Source of the DNA: Blastocladiella emersonii ATCC 22665
Taxonomy: Eukaryota > Blastocladiomycota > Blastocladiomycetes > Blastocladiales > Blastocladiaceae
Length of the DNA stretch: 64,000 nt
NCBI GenBank assembly: GCA_025594325.1
Contig: JANHCV010000004.1
Span: 310,001 to 374,000 of the forward strand
Direction of reading: 5' to 3'
The notes under the pieces are model-generated. The model was not told where the DNA came from. It worked only from the letters and a program-made list of their open reading frames with translations, and ran no database searches. Below, piece by piece: positions 22,051-32,058 of this stretch. The position numbers were made by a program, and so were the translations under genes. How positions within the stretch are numbered: position 1 is the stretch's first letter; each line of letters opens with the position of its first letter.

Positions 22051-23180
22051 CCGTTTCCGTCGCGCTGCGCAACCCGCCGCGTGCACAGGCGCATGCAGTA
22101 CGACGCAAGGAACTCGGGAACCGGCTCGAGCAAGCATGGCGCGCGAGCTCGTCGCCATGACGGGTACGGCCGGGCGCGCGCGAGATCGGACCGCCGTCAA
22201 GTCGTCGTCGCGCACGGGCGGTTGTGCTACTTCCGCAGCCTCAAGGACCAACATAACCGATACCTCGGACGTGTGCACACCGAGGAGAGCGCATGCCGTC
22301 GGCGCTAGCGCGTGGAGTCGCTCCCGGACCGCGAACCGGCCAACTCTCGCTAGCGTGCACGCTGGCGTCTCATCTGACAGGCTCACGATCAAGCACTAGC
22401 AAAAGTCGAGCAAGAAACTTCATGTATCATTCATTCGCAGCTGCATGGGAGGGGAGTAGAGAGCGTTACATGGCTGTCTCGCAGCGGCGGAGAGCGAGCG
22501 TGCGCTGCGAGACAGCTGGCCGCTTCAGGCAGGGGCGCGGAAAAACAAACGCGGCAGAAGGGCGAACGCGCCGATTGGCCAGAGGGGTTTTGTCCACGGT
22601 CACGTCGCGCGAATCGCGTTCCGAAAAGCGCGTTTGCTCATGTGGTGTGGCGCCGCTGAAAGCTGATTGGTCAGAAACGTGTTCAGGACGCGACCGGACG
22701 CGAAGACGCACGCGACTTGGCTTTTGTCCCCGATGCGCCGCCATACTCGTTTCGGCCGCGTTCGCTTTTGCGGACTCTGCGCCGCGACGGCTCGCGCTCC
22801 CTCGCCCCACCACCAGCGGCCATGATATCGACCCACTCGACTCTCGAGACCTAGCGCAACCGCCTGCACCACCACCCCTCAACCTCCATGTACCTCATGT
22901 CGACGCGCATCCGCCCGACGCCACCACGGGCCCGCGCCGCTCGGTGACTTCCACGGTACGCGTCTCTCGCCTTCTCCGCACATTCTCCTCCCCCGCGACG
23001 TGCATCCGCAGTCACGCCTCGAGTCCGCCGACATGCCCTGCACGCGTCGACGGGACTCACGCCCGCCGCTTTCGATGTTCACGCCGCGTTCCCACGCCTT
23101 TCGCGCCGACTGTCCGTTCGCTCACTGACGCACTCACCTTACGACCGCTTTGCCCTGTTTCTTAGCCTTCGACGAGCACA
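22051..23180. other. no gene confirmed
   Basis: Overlapping frames on both strands, none with a recognised motif. A 19-bp word at 22,710-22,728 is the reverse complement of 15,696-15,714. At about 23,205-23,320 a short frame reads RGNVFASILTKFAILTKFTT, which may be another broken coding segment; it contains an internal 17-bp direct duplication. Confidence 0.4.
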
Positions 23181-23795
23181 TCATGCTGCAACGGCGCTCG
23201 TTGGGTCCGCGGCAACGTGTTTGCGTCGATCCTGACCAAGTTCGCGATCCTGACCAAGTTCACGACATGGTACGCGGTGTGCGACTCGGCCTACTTCTCC
23301 CATTGACCGAGACTAACACGTTCGCGGCCGCCATAAATAGGGCGCCGAGTACGCCGAGTCGCGGCGACAAGGGCCGCCCCTCAACCATCGCGTCGACTCG
23401 CGCACGACGCGCTCAAGCCCGCGCGGTACGGTTCCTCTCCTTCGCGTTCTCGAGGCGATTCGCGCTGCGTGCGGGCGACGCAGACCTCGAGCTACCGAGC
23501 GGATTCGCTCGTGTCGACAGCATGGGTCCTGACGACGCGACCCGCGCGTTCGCGTCGATTGTACTCTTCGCCCGACCTTTTGCTCACCTGTCTCCGCCAC
23601 GTCGCCCATAGCCTCGGTCAACGACGACAAACCTCAACTACGATCAAGAAGCCGCGGTCGCGGCGAGGTCTCGCTGCTCGGGTCGTCCCTGGCCTCAAAC
23701 ACGCGCCTGGCTGCACGTGCGAGTCCGAGTTCGAGGTACGCGACTCGGTCGGCGTACTCGCGGACCGAGACTGACACGGTCGACTCGAGTAGGTC

Positions 23796-24937
23796 ATCCA
23801 GTACATCAAGCTGCAGCGGTAAGGGTCATTTCGTCGTCTGCCCTTGTGGCGCGCGCGAGGTCATGCGGCGTCGATCTCATACACCCGCATCAAGGACTGG
23901 AACCTCAAGCACAAGCTCGGGATCAAGGATATCGAGGCGTTTGGGAAGGAGGTACGCGGACGCGGTGTGGGTCGCCGCGGTGGCAGGTGCTGATGCCGCT
24001 TCCGTGTAGCTCACCAAGGCCCTGCAGACGATCCGCAAGCCGTTCAAGGAGAAGACGGAGTGGTTCGACCTCGTGCAGGCGGCCGCCGACAACTCGTGCA
24101 TCATCACCAACAAGGTCGGCGAAAAGAAGTCGCTCACCAAGCAGTGACTGGTCGGCGAGGCGCCCGAGGAGCTCCACCGCGCCACGCTGGCCATGGTCGA
24201 CGAGTACGACGACGCCGACCTCGACATGGATTTCGCCGACGCCGACGTCGATGCGGCGATGTCGGTCCGCGCGTGCCGTGGTGCTCACCCGCTGTACGTG
24301 TCCTTCCTCGACCGACTCCTCTTTGGGCAGGCGAACGACATGGCCAACGCTCGAGGCTCGAACCAGTCGTCGCACGGTACGGCTTTGCTCACCAAGTCGC
24401 ACTCGATCCCGTCGCTCACGTTCCGCACTGTAGCCATGCGCATGGCCGGCTACACGATTGTCAACGACCTCAAGCTGCTCGACATCAACAAGCCCTTCCC
24501 GATCGACGGGTCAAGTCCGGTGTGGCGCATCATGGCCGCGGTCGCTGTCCTTGTGCGTTTTGCTCTTGCAATCTGCCGGGTTCCTCCTTTCGCCTTCGCC
24601 CTCTCTGACTTCACCGCGATGCACGCTCGCCGCTTTCTAGTGTGCATGGCGCATCACTGGGAGCGCGTACCAACAAGGTATCATCGTCGGCCTGACCAAG
24701 GAGGACGTCAAGGTGACGCTCGCCGACTACTACGACGCCTTCCTCGTCTCGAGCACGGGTTCGGTTTCCGTCGCCAAGCGCATCTACCTGGCCTCGCAGC
24801 TCCGCGCGCTGTTCAAGCGTGGGATCCTCAACGTCAGCCTCGCCGAGATCGCCCAGCAGAACACGGGCGTCGAGACGACCAAGACCCAGGCGGCTATGAC
24901 CGTCGACATTGCGAACGACATCTGCCCCGACGAGTAG
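23796..24937 (+). pseudogene. spliced unknown gene with in-frame stop
   Basis: Exon-like segments with canonical introns: one ends at 23,951 with GLGIKDIEAF-type coding (KLGIKDIEAFGKE). Intron 23,952-24,009 (GTACGC...TGTAG) follows, then an exon from 24,010 reading LTKALQTIRKPFKEKTEWF. An in-frame TGA lies at 24,145-24,147, and the same frame continues as LVGEAPEELHRATLAMVDEY. Later segments read LTFRTVAMRMAGYTIVNDL and, after an intron ending CTTTCTAG near 24,638, GIIVGLTKEDVKVTLADYY to a TAG at 24,937. Codon use is strongly coding-like throughout. The family is not recognised. The stop could be true decay, a sequencing error, or part of an unrecognised intron. Confidence 0.4.
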
Positions 24938-25079
24938 CTGCGCCATACCACATCTCGGGTGGCGGGGTGTGCAGCGGGCGGTGCGAGCGCATCAAGGGCT
25001 GGTTCCCTTCCTTCATCTCGACCTCTCTGCGCACTCCATGGTCATCGTTGTGGGGCGTACGCGTGTGTATATATTGAAC

Positions 25080-25450
25080 CGTTCGACCCTTGATTCGCTC
25101 GTGGATCTTGAGTGCGCTTGCGTGGATTGCGACGTGGATCAGCGCCTCGACTCGGGCTATAACCAAATGGATCCACGCCAAGGTCGAGTTGATCGTCAAA
25201 CTGATCGACGCAAGGATCCATGTTTATCGTGGCCTAGTTCCGTGCCTGGATTGCGATATTACTTTCCTGGATCCAGCTCGCGATCCACCTTGACCAAAAG
25301 CTGGATCCATCTGAGAGGTCCGCACGGTTTGCGGGTGGATCCAGCTCGCCCAAGCTTGATCCACGCTTGATCCAGAAAAGTAATATCGGGATCCACATTC
25401 CCCCGAGGTCCATCCAGTCCACGGCTGGATCCAGGGTGGATCCACTTCAA
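25080..25450. repeat. GGATCC-rich tract, right
   Basis: Same vocabulary as 14,524-14,760 (GTGGATCCA, TTGATCCACGCTTGATCCAG, GGATCCAGGGTGGATCCAC). The shared string GGATCCAGGGTGGATCCAC appears near 14,537 and near 25,427. It contains the 133-bp inverted-repeat element. Confidence 0.75.
25255..25387. mobile_element. 133-bp element with terminal inverted repeats
   Basis: The left end GATATTACTTTCCTGGATCC is repeated as its reverse complement at the right end, where CTTGATCCAGAAAAGTAATA ends in TC. Over 22 bp the two ends differ at two positions. The interior is full of GGATCC words and has no coding content. Size and structure resemble a MITE. No clear target-site duplication is visible, so a foldback satellite unit is the alternative. 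Confidence 0.55.
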
Positions 25451-25482
25451 ATGGCTGGGGCACGGTTTGAGTTGAAGCGTAC

Positions 25483-25893
25483 TCGGCTGGGAGGAAGCTC
25501 GGCACGATGGACGTGCGATCTTGGTGGAGATGAAGATCAAGGCCGTGAAGAGGTTCACAAGAGGGGACGGTGAAGAGGTTCACAAGAGGGGACGGTGAAG
25601 AGGTTCACAAGAGGAGACGGTGAGGAGGTTCACGAGAGGAGACGGTGAGGAGGTTCACGAGAGGACAACAGGCTGTATGTGGTGGCTAATACTAGCAACT
25701 GGTCAAAGGAACAAGAGAGAGAGGGGATGCGAAGGCGCGTCGTCCGATGTGAGCGGGCCGACGCGTCGCTCGGTAAGGTGAGGCGGTCCGCGGCGAATAC
25801 AAAGGGGATCGGCGCGGTGCGCGTGATTCGCGTGACGCGGGCGGGGTCGCACGCGTCCAGTGGCTGTGGCGCAACGCGATCACGTGCACTTGA
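25483..25893 (+). repeat. dispersed repeat family B, copy 2
   Basis: Same-orientation copy of 9,640-9,953, expanded by an internal array of 25-bp units (25,545-25,669). After the array the two copies are nearly identical from GGACAACAGGCTGTAT through ACGCGATCACGTGCACTT. Confidence 0.85.
25545..25669. repeat. five tandem 25-bp units
   Basis: Units of the form GTGAAGAGGTTCACAAGAGG plus GGACG, five copies. The first three and last two form two subtypes (AAGAGG/ACAAG versus AGGAGG/ACGAG). The equivalent place in copy 1 of family B has one unit, so the array grew inside this copy. Confidence 0.95.
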
Positions 25894-26300
25894 ACTGTTT
25901 GGTGATGGTAACCTTTGTTCGGAGCGTCTGAGAACGGGTTGGTTAGAAATGCGAGTACCGCGCATCGAGCGACGCGAGTAGGTCGATGCACCCGCGCTCA
26001 GTAAACTTGGGCATGTTTGAGCCGCCATGGCCAGGTCCGCGTTTCGACCTGCTTGACATTTGCATGTCGTAGCGGCAATCGGTTGATAACACGAGGACGT
26101 GATATTCCCACACGCACTCGTAGTGCGCGAAGGATGCGAAAAGTGCGGCGAACCTAGCTGAGCAGCTCGGAACAGACTGTGGCGCAACGCGTCGCTATTG
26201 CCTTGGTGACACGATGATTCTTCTCACTCATCATGCGGAGGTCGATCCAAGCGATTCAAAACTTGTTCGCGTCGTTTATTCATCTCTCTCTCAGTTCATC
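25894..26300. other. no gene; boundary to gene-dense half
   Basis: Mixed sequence without a supported frame. It lies downstream of the raptor stop codon and marks the change from repeat-rich to gene-dense, GC-rich DNA. Confidence 0.5.
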
Positions 26301-29300
26301 TCAGAATCCCGAGTTCGACGTGCGGTACAGCGTGACCACGGGCGCGGCCGCCGTCCCCGCGCCCATGGCCAGCGTTGGGAGGAGCGGGTGGAACGCGAGC
26401 GCCGTGACCTTGCCGAGCCGCTGGCCGAGGAACCCGTCGTAGTGCGTGATCGTGTGGAGGACCGACTTGCCGCCCGACCGCTGCTGCTGCTGGCCCTGCG
26501 CGGCCGGCGGCGGCGGCGTGATGTCGAACAGCTTACACTGCTGCGTCGCCGACCCGGCCGCCGCAAGCGGCGCGTACGGGTGCAGCGCAAAGGCCGAGAG
26601 ACTCGCGTTGTTGGCGAAGGCGTCGACGGCGAGGACCGACCGCGCGGGATGCCGCATGTCCCAGACGCGCACGTCGCCCGCGGCGCTGGCCGAGACCACG
26701 AGCCCCGCGGCGGCCGACTGCATCGGGTCGTTGACCTCGCCGCCGTCCGCGGCGGCTGCCGCCGCAACCTCGGGCGCGACCGCGGACAGCGGCGGGAGGT
26801 GCTGTCCGACGTCCACGCCGACGCACCACGCCGCGTGCTCGCGGAGCGTGTGCACGAGCGCGTCCGTGGGCCGCAACCGGACGTCGAGTACGCGAACTGC
26901 GCCATCGGCGCCGCCAGCGACCAGGACATGCGGCCGCGCGAGCGCGTCGCTCGTGATCCCCGTGACGGCGGCCGCGCTGCGCGTGTGCACCGTGTGCGCG
27001 GGCTGGTCGCGCTCGAGGTCCCACAGCCGCACGGTGCGCGCGGGTCCGGCGACAGCGAGGGCGCCGAGCGACGAGATCCACTTGAGAACCACCGCGGGCG
27101 TATCTGCGACGGACGCGGAACCCGTACGGCGGGCAGGGACGCGCGGCGCCGTGAGGTCGGGCGCGGCGCGCCAGCTGGTCGCGATCGACGGCACCACGAG
27201 CGAGTCGGCCTGCGGCGGCGCGGCCTTGGACCGGACCGAGCGCCGGGTGCCCGCCGCGGGTTTGCGCAGCGGCGCGACGTACAGCGAGCGGGTGAACCAA
27301 TTCCCGAGCTCGCGGTCGAGCGCGGGTTCCGCGTCGTCCGCATACGCGTCCTGCGCCGCGTCGCGCGCGGCCCCGTCGCCGTGCTGCTTGCGGTACGCGG
27401 ACCGGTACGGGACCACGTCGCGCCACACGCGGACGGTGCCGTCGGCGGACGCCGCGGCGAGCAGGCTGTACGCGTCCTCGTGGATCAGCTCAACGGCGGT
27501 GACGGGGATCCGCGGCGCGCCGTCGCTGCCGCTGCTGCAGTCGAGCGACCATAGTCGCGTCGGGGCGTCGAGTGGCGGCGGCGGGAGCGACGGCGAGGAC
27601 CCGGGCGGCGGGTGCGTCAGGCCGCCGATCTCCCATACACCGACGTTGGTGCCGTTCGCGACGTAAACCACGTCCTCGAAAGCGTGCACGCGGATGGCGC
27701 GGACGGGGCCGGCCGCGGGCGCCACGGTACTCGTGGTCGACGGGGACGCGACGGGGAACGTGACGGCCTGCTGCCACGCGGCGGGCGCAGCGGGACGCGC
27801 GGGCTCCGCCGGTTCGACCGCGGCCGCCGTACTCGTGATCACGGGCGCGTCAGCGGCGACCGCCGCGAGACACGGCGCGCGCGAGCGGACGAGCAAACTG
27901 CGGTTGCGCTCGAACGTCCACCTGCGCTCGAGGTCGCGGACGCTGCCGGGCTGGCGGTGTTCGGCGGGCTGGATCTGCGGCTCGGCAAAGTACCGGCGGC
28001 GCTTCTCGAACAGGAGCGAGCACGGCGGGTAGATGGGCGCCTTGGCGAGGACCGCGTCGACGAGCCGCTGTGCGCTCACGGCGACGGCGCGGTCCGGGTC
28101 GACCGACGCCATGAGCAGGAGCTTCCACACGGCGGATGTGACCGAGTCGAAGATGGACGAGGCGGGGACCGAGACGAGCGCGGCGAGGCGCGATTTGGTC
28201 GGGGTGCCCTTGCCGCTGTTCCCGCCACTTGAAGCAGTAGGCGCGGCCGGCTTGCCGGGCTCAGTGGGGGAGGTAGCGGCCGCGGCGGCCGCGGCACGGT
28301 CGGCAATCATCTGGTCGGCGAGGGCCTCGAAATGCGCGCGGTGGTGGGAGAGGAAGCACGCGAGGGCAATGACAGCCTCGCCGCGGACGAGCGGTGAGGC
28401 GTCGGCGAGGGTCGGGAGCAGCGCCGTGACCATTTCGAGCGAGACGGGCTGGAGCTGGGGCGACGCGAGCTGGAGGAAGGTGCCGAGGGCGAGGACGGCG
28501 CCGGCGCGGACCTCGGTGACGGTATCGGCGAGGCACGCGGCGACGCGGGCGTGCATGCCGTCCTCGAGGGCGGCGAGGATCGCGTCCGAGTACTGGTGGC
28601 ACACCTGGGCGATGCAGATGCACGCCCACTGGCGCAGCAGGTCGTCGGGGTCGCCCAGGTACAGCTGGCACAGCGGGAGCACCGAGTGGTGCAGGCACGC
28701 GGCCTGGCCGTCGCGGAACCCGTGGCACAGCGTTGACAGGATGAAAGCGCACATGGCGCGGTGCTCGGACACGTCCTGGATCGCGGCGAGGTTGGCGGAC
28801 GGCGACAGCACGTGGATGAAGTAGGTGAAGCCGTTGTCCTTCATCAGGTCGGCCTGGCACGACGCCGGGTCGACGGCGAGGATGCGGGTCCAGATGAAGA
28901 CCAGGATCGGCTTGAGCTCGGGCGCGGGCGACTGCAGCAGCTTGAGCACGTAGGGGAAGATGCCGACCTGCAGCGCCTCGCTGACGGCCCACGGGCCGAG
29001 GTCGAGGAACCGCGACAAGATGATGAGGGCGCGCAGGCGGTGGTGCTGCGACAGGAGGACCTGCAGGACGATGGGCAGCTGCAGCGGCGGGCGGTCGGCG
29101 AGGGCGCCCTGCGACAGCCAAATGTCAAAGGCCGTGAGTTGCTCGGCGAAAAACGTCGAGTGGATGAACTCTACCTTGGACCCGGGGGCGAGCAGGTCGG
29201 GGAACTGGTCGATGCACAAGTCGACGACCATGTCCCATGCAGCCCACAACGGATGCTTGTCGGTCTCGGGCAGGGCGGGCGAGGTGAGCGGGTTGCACCC

Positions 29301-30497
29301 GTAGCTCTTGAGAACGCGCTGGGCGAGCAAAAAGTTGCGGAACAGGCCGGCGACGAGGAGGTCCTGGCGGAACAGGCGGCGGAACATGTCGCGCGGGAGC
29401 ACCGACCACGCGATGGTGTCGGTGACGGCGGTGAAGATCCAGTTGAGCTCGCCGAGCGGGGTGCGGCGGTCCCCGAGTCTGCCGGGGATCGCGGCGGCCT
29501 GCTCGAGCGTGACGCGGGCGCGCGCGTGCGGGTGCGTCAGCAGGAACCAGCGCAGCGCCATCTGGATGGGCGTCGTCAGGCACGCCGTGAACACGTCGGC
29601 GGGCAGGTCCGCGTTCCACGGCAGCGTCTCGCCCGGCCCGCACGCGGCGAGCTGGATGCATTCGGCAAACGTGGAGGGTACGGGCGGCGAGCGCGGCGGG
29701 GGCGGTGCGGGCGACTCGGGACCCGCAGCAGCGGCGGCGGCGCCGTTCGCGGTACTGCCCGGGGTGGTCCCGGGAGCGGGTGCCGTGCCGACGGAGCTCG
29801 GAGCGAGGTGCTGCTGGAGGAGGGCGTCGAGCTGCTGCTGCTGCTCGGCGTCGCGCTGGGCGACAAACTGGTTGAAGGCGAGCAGGATGTTGCCCGCGGC
29901 GGAGCAGTCCCAGACGAAGATGGCGGGCGCGCCGAGCCAGGTCTGCAGGTCGTAGACGGAGACGGGGATGTACTGGGTGTAGGTCTTGTTGAAGACCCAG
30001 AGCTCGCCCGAGGGCGTGGGCTTGGGGACGCCGTGGCCGTTGTAGTGGAAGAGGACGCGCTCGTCCTTTGCGGAGCGGCGCAGCGAGACGCACAGCTTCT
30101 TGGTGTCCTCGACGGCGGGGTCGAGGGCGAGACGGTAGCGGGCGCGGACCTGCAGCACCTCGTACTGGGCCTGCAGGGCCTTGGCGATGGCCTCGAGGGC
30201 CTTGGGCGGGGTGTCCTTGAACGGGTCGGTCCAGGCGTGCAGCTTGGCGGCGTTGGCGGGCTTGGGCGCGTCGGGCGGGCCCACGCCGATGTTCATGCAC
30301 AGGACCAGGGCGACCGACACGGTCTTGATGCGGTCGCGGCTGCGCCACTCGCCGATGCTGGGCAGCGCCCACGCGCGGCCGAGGACCGCCGGGTCGCGCG
30401 CCTCCTCGTCGGCGGCCGCGACCACGGCCATGGTGGCGGGCAGCAGGTCGGCGCGCATGCCGAGCGTCGGCAGCGGCGGGTCGGTCGGGAGCACCAT
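26301..30497 (-). CDS. KOG1: raptor (TORC1 subunit, Kog1/Mip1 family)
   Basis: A single uninterrupted frame of 1,398 residues, near the family's usual 1,300-1,500. Residues about 55-215 form the raptor N-terminal caspase-like domain: LVLCMNIGVGPPD, HYNGHGVPKPT, VFNKTYTQYIPVSVYDLQTW and VWDCSAAGN are close to conserved family motifs. A long helical HEAT-repeat region follows to about residue 850 (for example FLDLGPWAVSEALQVGIFPY). The C-terminal third holds about seven WD40 repeats (for example VTAVELIHEDAYSLLAAASA and LYRTSN at the end). Raptor presents substrates to the TOR kinase in TORC1, which couples nutrients to growth. Low-complexity insertions rich in Ala and Pro sit near residues 245-285 and 750-780. 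The gene has no intron and starts 315 bp from the divergent glyoxalase II start. Confidence 0.96.
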   Translation of the reverse strand: MVLPTDPPLPTLGMRADLLPATMAVVAAADEEARDPAVLGRAWALPSIGEWRSRDRIKTVSVALVLCMNIGVGPPDAPKPANAAKLHAWTDPFKDTPPKALEAIAKALQAQYEVLQVRARYRLALDPAVEDTKKLCVSLRRSAKDERVLFHYNGHGVPKPTPSGELWVFNKTYTQYIPVSVYDLQTWLGAPAIFVWDCSAAGNILLAFNQFVAQRDAEQQQQLDALLQQHLAPSSVGTAPAPGTTPGSTANGAAAAAAGPESPAPPPPRSPPVPSTFAECIQLAACGPGETLPWNADLPADVFTACLTTPIQMALRWFLLTHPHARARVTLEQAAAIPGRLGDRRTPLGELNWIFTAVTDTIAWSVLPRDMFRRLFRQDLLVAGLFRNFLLAQRVLKSYGCNPLTSPALPETDKHPLWAAWDMVVDLCIDQFPDLLAPGSKVEFIHSTFFAEQLTAFDIWLSQGALADRPPLQLPIVLQVLLSQHHRLRALIILSRFLDLGPWAVSEALQVGIFPYVLKLLQSPAPELKPILVFIWTRILAVDPASCQADLMKDNGFTYFIHVLSPSANLAAIQDVSEHRAMCAFILSTLCHGFRDGQAACLHHSVLPLCQLYLGDPDDLLRQWACICIAQVCHQYSDAILAALEDGMHARVAACLADTVTEVRAGAVLALGTFLQLASPQLQPVSLEMVTALLPTLADASPLVRGEAVIALACFLSHHRAHFEALADQMIADRAAAAAAATSPTEPGKPAAPTASSGGNSGKGTPTKSRLAALVSVPASSIFDSVTSAVWKLLLMASVDPDRAVAVSAQRLVDAVLAKAPIYPPCSLLFEKRRRYFAEPQIQPAEHRQPGSVRDLERRWTFERNRSLLVRSRAPCLAAVAADAPVITSTAAAVEPAEPARPAAPAAWQQAVTFPVASPSTTSTVAPAAGPVRAIRVHAFEDVVYVANGTNVGVWEIGGLTHPPPGSSPSLPPPPLDAPTRLWSLDCSSGSDGAPRIPVTAVELIHEDAYSLLAAASADGTVRVWRDVVPYRSAYRKQHGDGAARDAAQDAYADDAEPALDRELGNWFTRSLYVAPLRKPAAGTRRSVRSKAAPPQADSLVVPSIATSWRAAPDLTAPRVPARRTGSASVADTPAVVLKWISSLGALAVAGPARTVRLWDLERDQPAHTVHTRSAAAVTGITSDALARPHVLVAGGADGAVRVLDVRLRPTDALVHTLREHAAWCVGVDVGQHLPPLSAVAPEVAAAAAADGGEVNDPMQSAAAGLVVSASAAGDVRVWDMRHPARSVLAVDAFANNASLSAFALHPYAPLAAAGSATQQCKLFDITPPPPAAQGQQQQRSGGKSVLHTITHYDGFLGQRLGKVTALAFHPLLPTLAMGAGTAAAPVVTLYRTSNSGF

Positions 30498-30812
30498 GGC
30501 CGCCAGTCTACACGGCGCCGCGGGAACGGGGGCGGATCAGGGACCGTCGCTGCGGCTCGTTGCATGGGGTGCGTGCTGCATACATGTGGTGGGTGGCCGC
30601 CCGAATTCGGTATGGTTGGATGAACGCAGGAGAGCGGCGGGTTTTGAGGAAGGTTGAGCGTGGCGCGCCGCGAACATGCGGGGCCCGAAAACCGGACCAC
30701 GTGCGCGCGAAAACCCGCGAGGAACGCGTTCGGGTCGGCGCGGATGCGTCAGCTCGGCGCTCCTCAGGGCGCTCCTCTCGTTGATGGAGACGGCGACGGC
30801 AACGAAGAACCC
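30498..30812. promoter_or_regulatory. divergent raptor / glyoxalase II upstream region
   Basis: 315 bp between the two start codons. No TATA box is obvious. It is the only non-coding DNA available for both promoters. Confidence 0.4.
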
Positions 30813-31882
30813 ATGCACGCAGCGCGACTGAGAGCCCTCGCAAGGCCGCTCCTCCGCGCTCACGGACCTCACGCTCTCCTCCGACCCTTCTCGACGAGAT
30901 CAACGATCCGGGCCGCCATGATGAAAGTGTACCCGGTGCCCTGCCTGAGCGACAACTACGCCTACGTGCTCGTCGACGAGACGACCAACGAGGGTGCGCA
31001 CGGCGTGGCGCAGTAGTGTCTCAGCATAGAGGAGCTAACGCGTCGCTGGCGAACGTAGCGGCGGTGGTGGACCCGGTTGAGCCATCCAAGGTGCTGGCCA
31101 AGGTGGCCGAGCTCGGCGTCGACGTGCGGGCCGTGCTGTACGTTGTCGTCGCGCAACCCGAGTGGAGCGGATGACTGACGATGCGTGCGCGCGCACAGGA
31201 CGACGCACCACCACCACGACCACGCGGGCGGCAACAGCGAGTTTGTGCGGCAGTGCGCGGTGCCCGTGTACGGCGGCGACCAGCGGATCCCGGCGCTGTC
31301 GCACCCGGTGGGCGACGGCGACGCGCTGCGCGTCGGGTCGATCGCCGTGCGCGCCATGCACACGCCGTGCCACACGACGGGCCACATCTGCTTCTACTGC
31401 GAGCCGGCGGACGGCGGCGCCAAGGCCGTGTTCTCGGGCGACACGCTGTTCCTGGGCGGGTGCGGGCGCTTCTTCGAGGGCGACGGCGAGCAGTTTCAGG
31501 CCAGCCTCGACAAGCTCGCGGCGCTGCCCGACGACACGCTCGTGTACTGCGGCCACGAGTACACGCTGAGCAACCTCAAGGTGCGTCGCTCGCGAGAAGC
31601 GAGTGTGACTCCCACTCAGCTCGTGCAGGACTGACCCGATCGTCAACAACGCGCCGCGTCTAGTTTGCAGCGACGGTCGAGCCCGACAACACGCGCCTGG
31701 CCGAGCGTCTCGGGTGGGCCAAGCAGCAGACGTGCACGATCCCGGGCTCGATTGGCGAGGAGAAGGCGACCAACCCGTTCCTGCGCACGCGCGAGGCGTC
31801 CGTGCAGCGCGCAACGGGCCAGGACGCGCCCGCGGCGGTGATGGGGGCGCTGCGCGAGCAGAAGAACAAGTACCGCGGGTGA
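30813..31882 (+). CDS. GLO2: glyoxalase II (hydroxyacylglutathione hydrolase)
   Basis: Four exons: 30,813-30,993, 31,059-31,137, 31,199-31,580 and 31,664-31,882. All introns are GT-AG, 61-83 nt, and phases agree, giving 286 residues. The mature part starts MMKVYPVPCLSDNYAY and contains the metallo-beta-lactamase zinc motif TTHHHHDHAGG, split just before it by intron 2. It continues with MHTPCHTTGHICFY, FSGDTLFLGGCGRFFEG and YCGHEYTLSNLK, and ends with FAATVEPDN and NPFLRTREASVQ. The enzyme hydrolyses S-lactoylglutathione to lactate and glutathione in methylglyoxal detoxification. The first 35 residues are rich in Arg, Ala and Leu and acid-free, so starting at 30,813 suggests a mitochondrial presequence. 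Starting at Met 30,918 would give a cytosolic form. Confidence 0.95.
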
Positions 31883-32058
31883 GTGAGCGTACGGCAGTTG
31901 TAAATTATTGTATACAGGGCGAGTCGGCAGCGCGTAAGGACAGGCGCAAGGACGAGGATAAGAGCCGGCGCCCGGCCCAGCGCGCTCGCTCTCTCCCGCG
32001 CGCGCCGACCTACTTGATACAGCGACGACTGGACCGCCGTGCCGTGCTCCATGGGGCG

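Noticed and set aside
20313-22133. several 250-360-codon frames in the tandem array
   Set aside because: They follow the repeat period, occur on both strands and are Arg/Ser/Ala-rich; GC content alone keeps them open.
22293-23165. 290-codon plus-strand frame
   Set aside because: Arg/Pro/Thr/Ser-rich without a motif; no codon preference like the real genes.
28761-30623. 620-codon plus-strand frame opposite raptor
   Set aside because: It lies entirely opposite the conserved raptor N-terminal and HEAT regions and has a repetitive Gly/Leu/Val/Arg composition typical of antisense to GC-rich genes.
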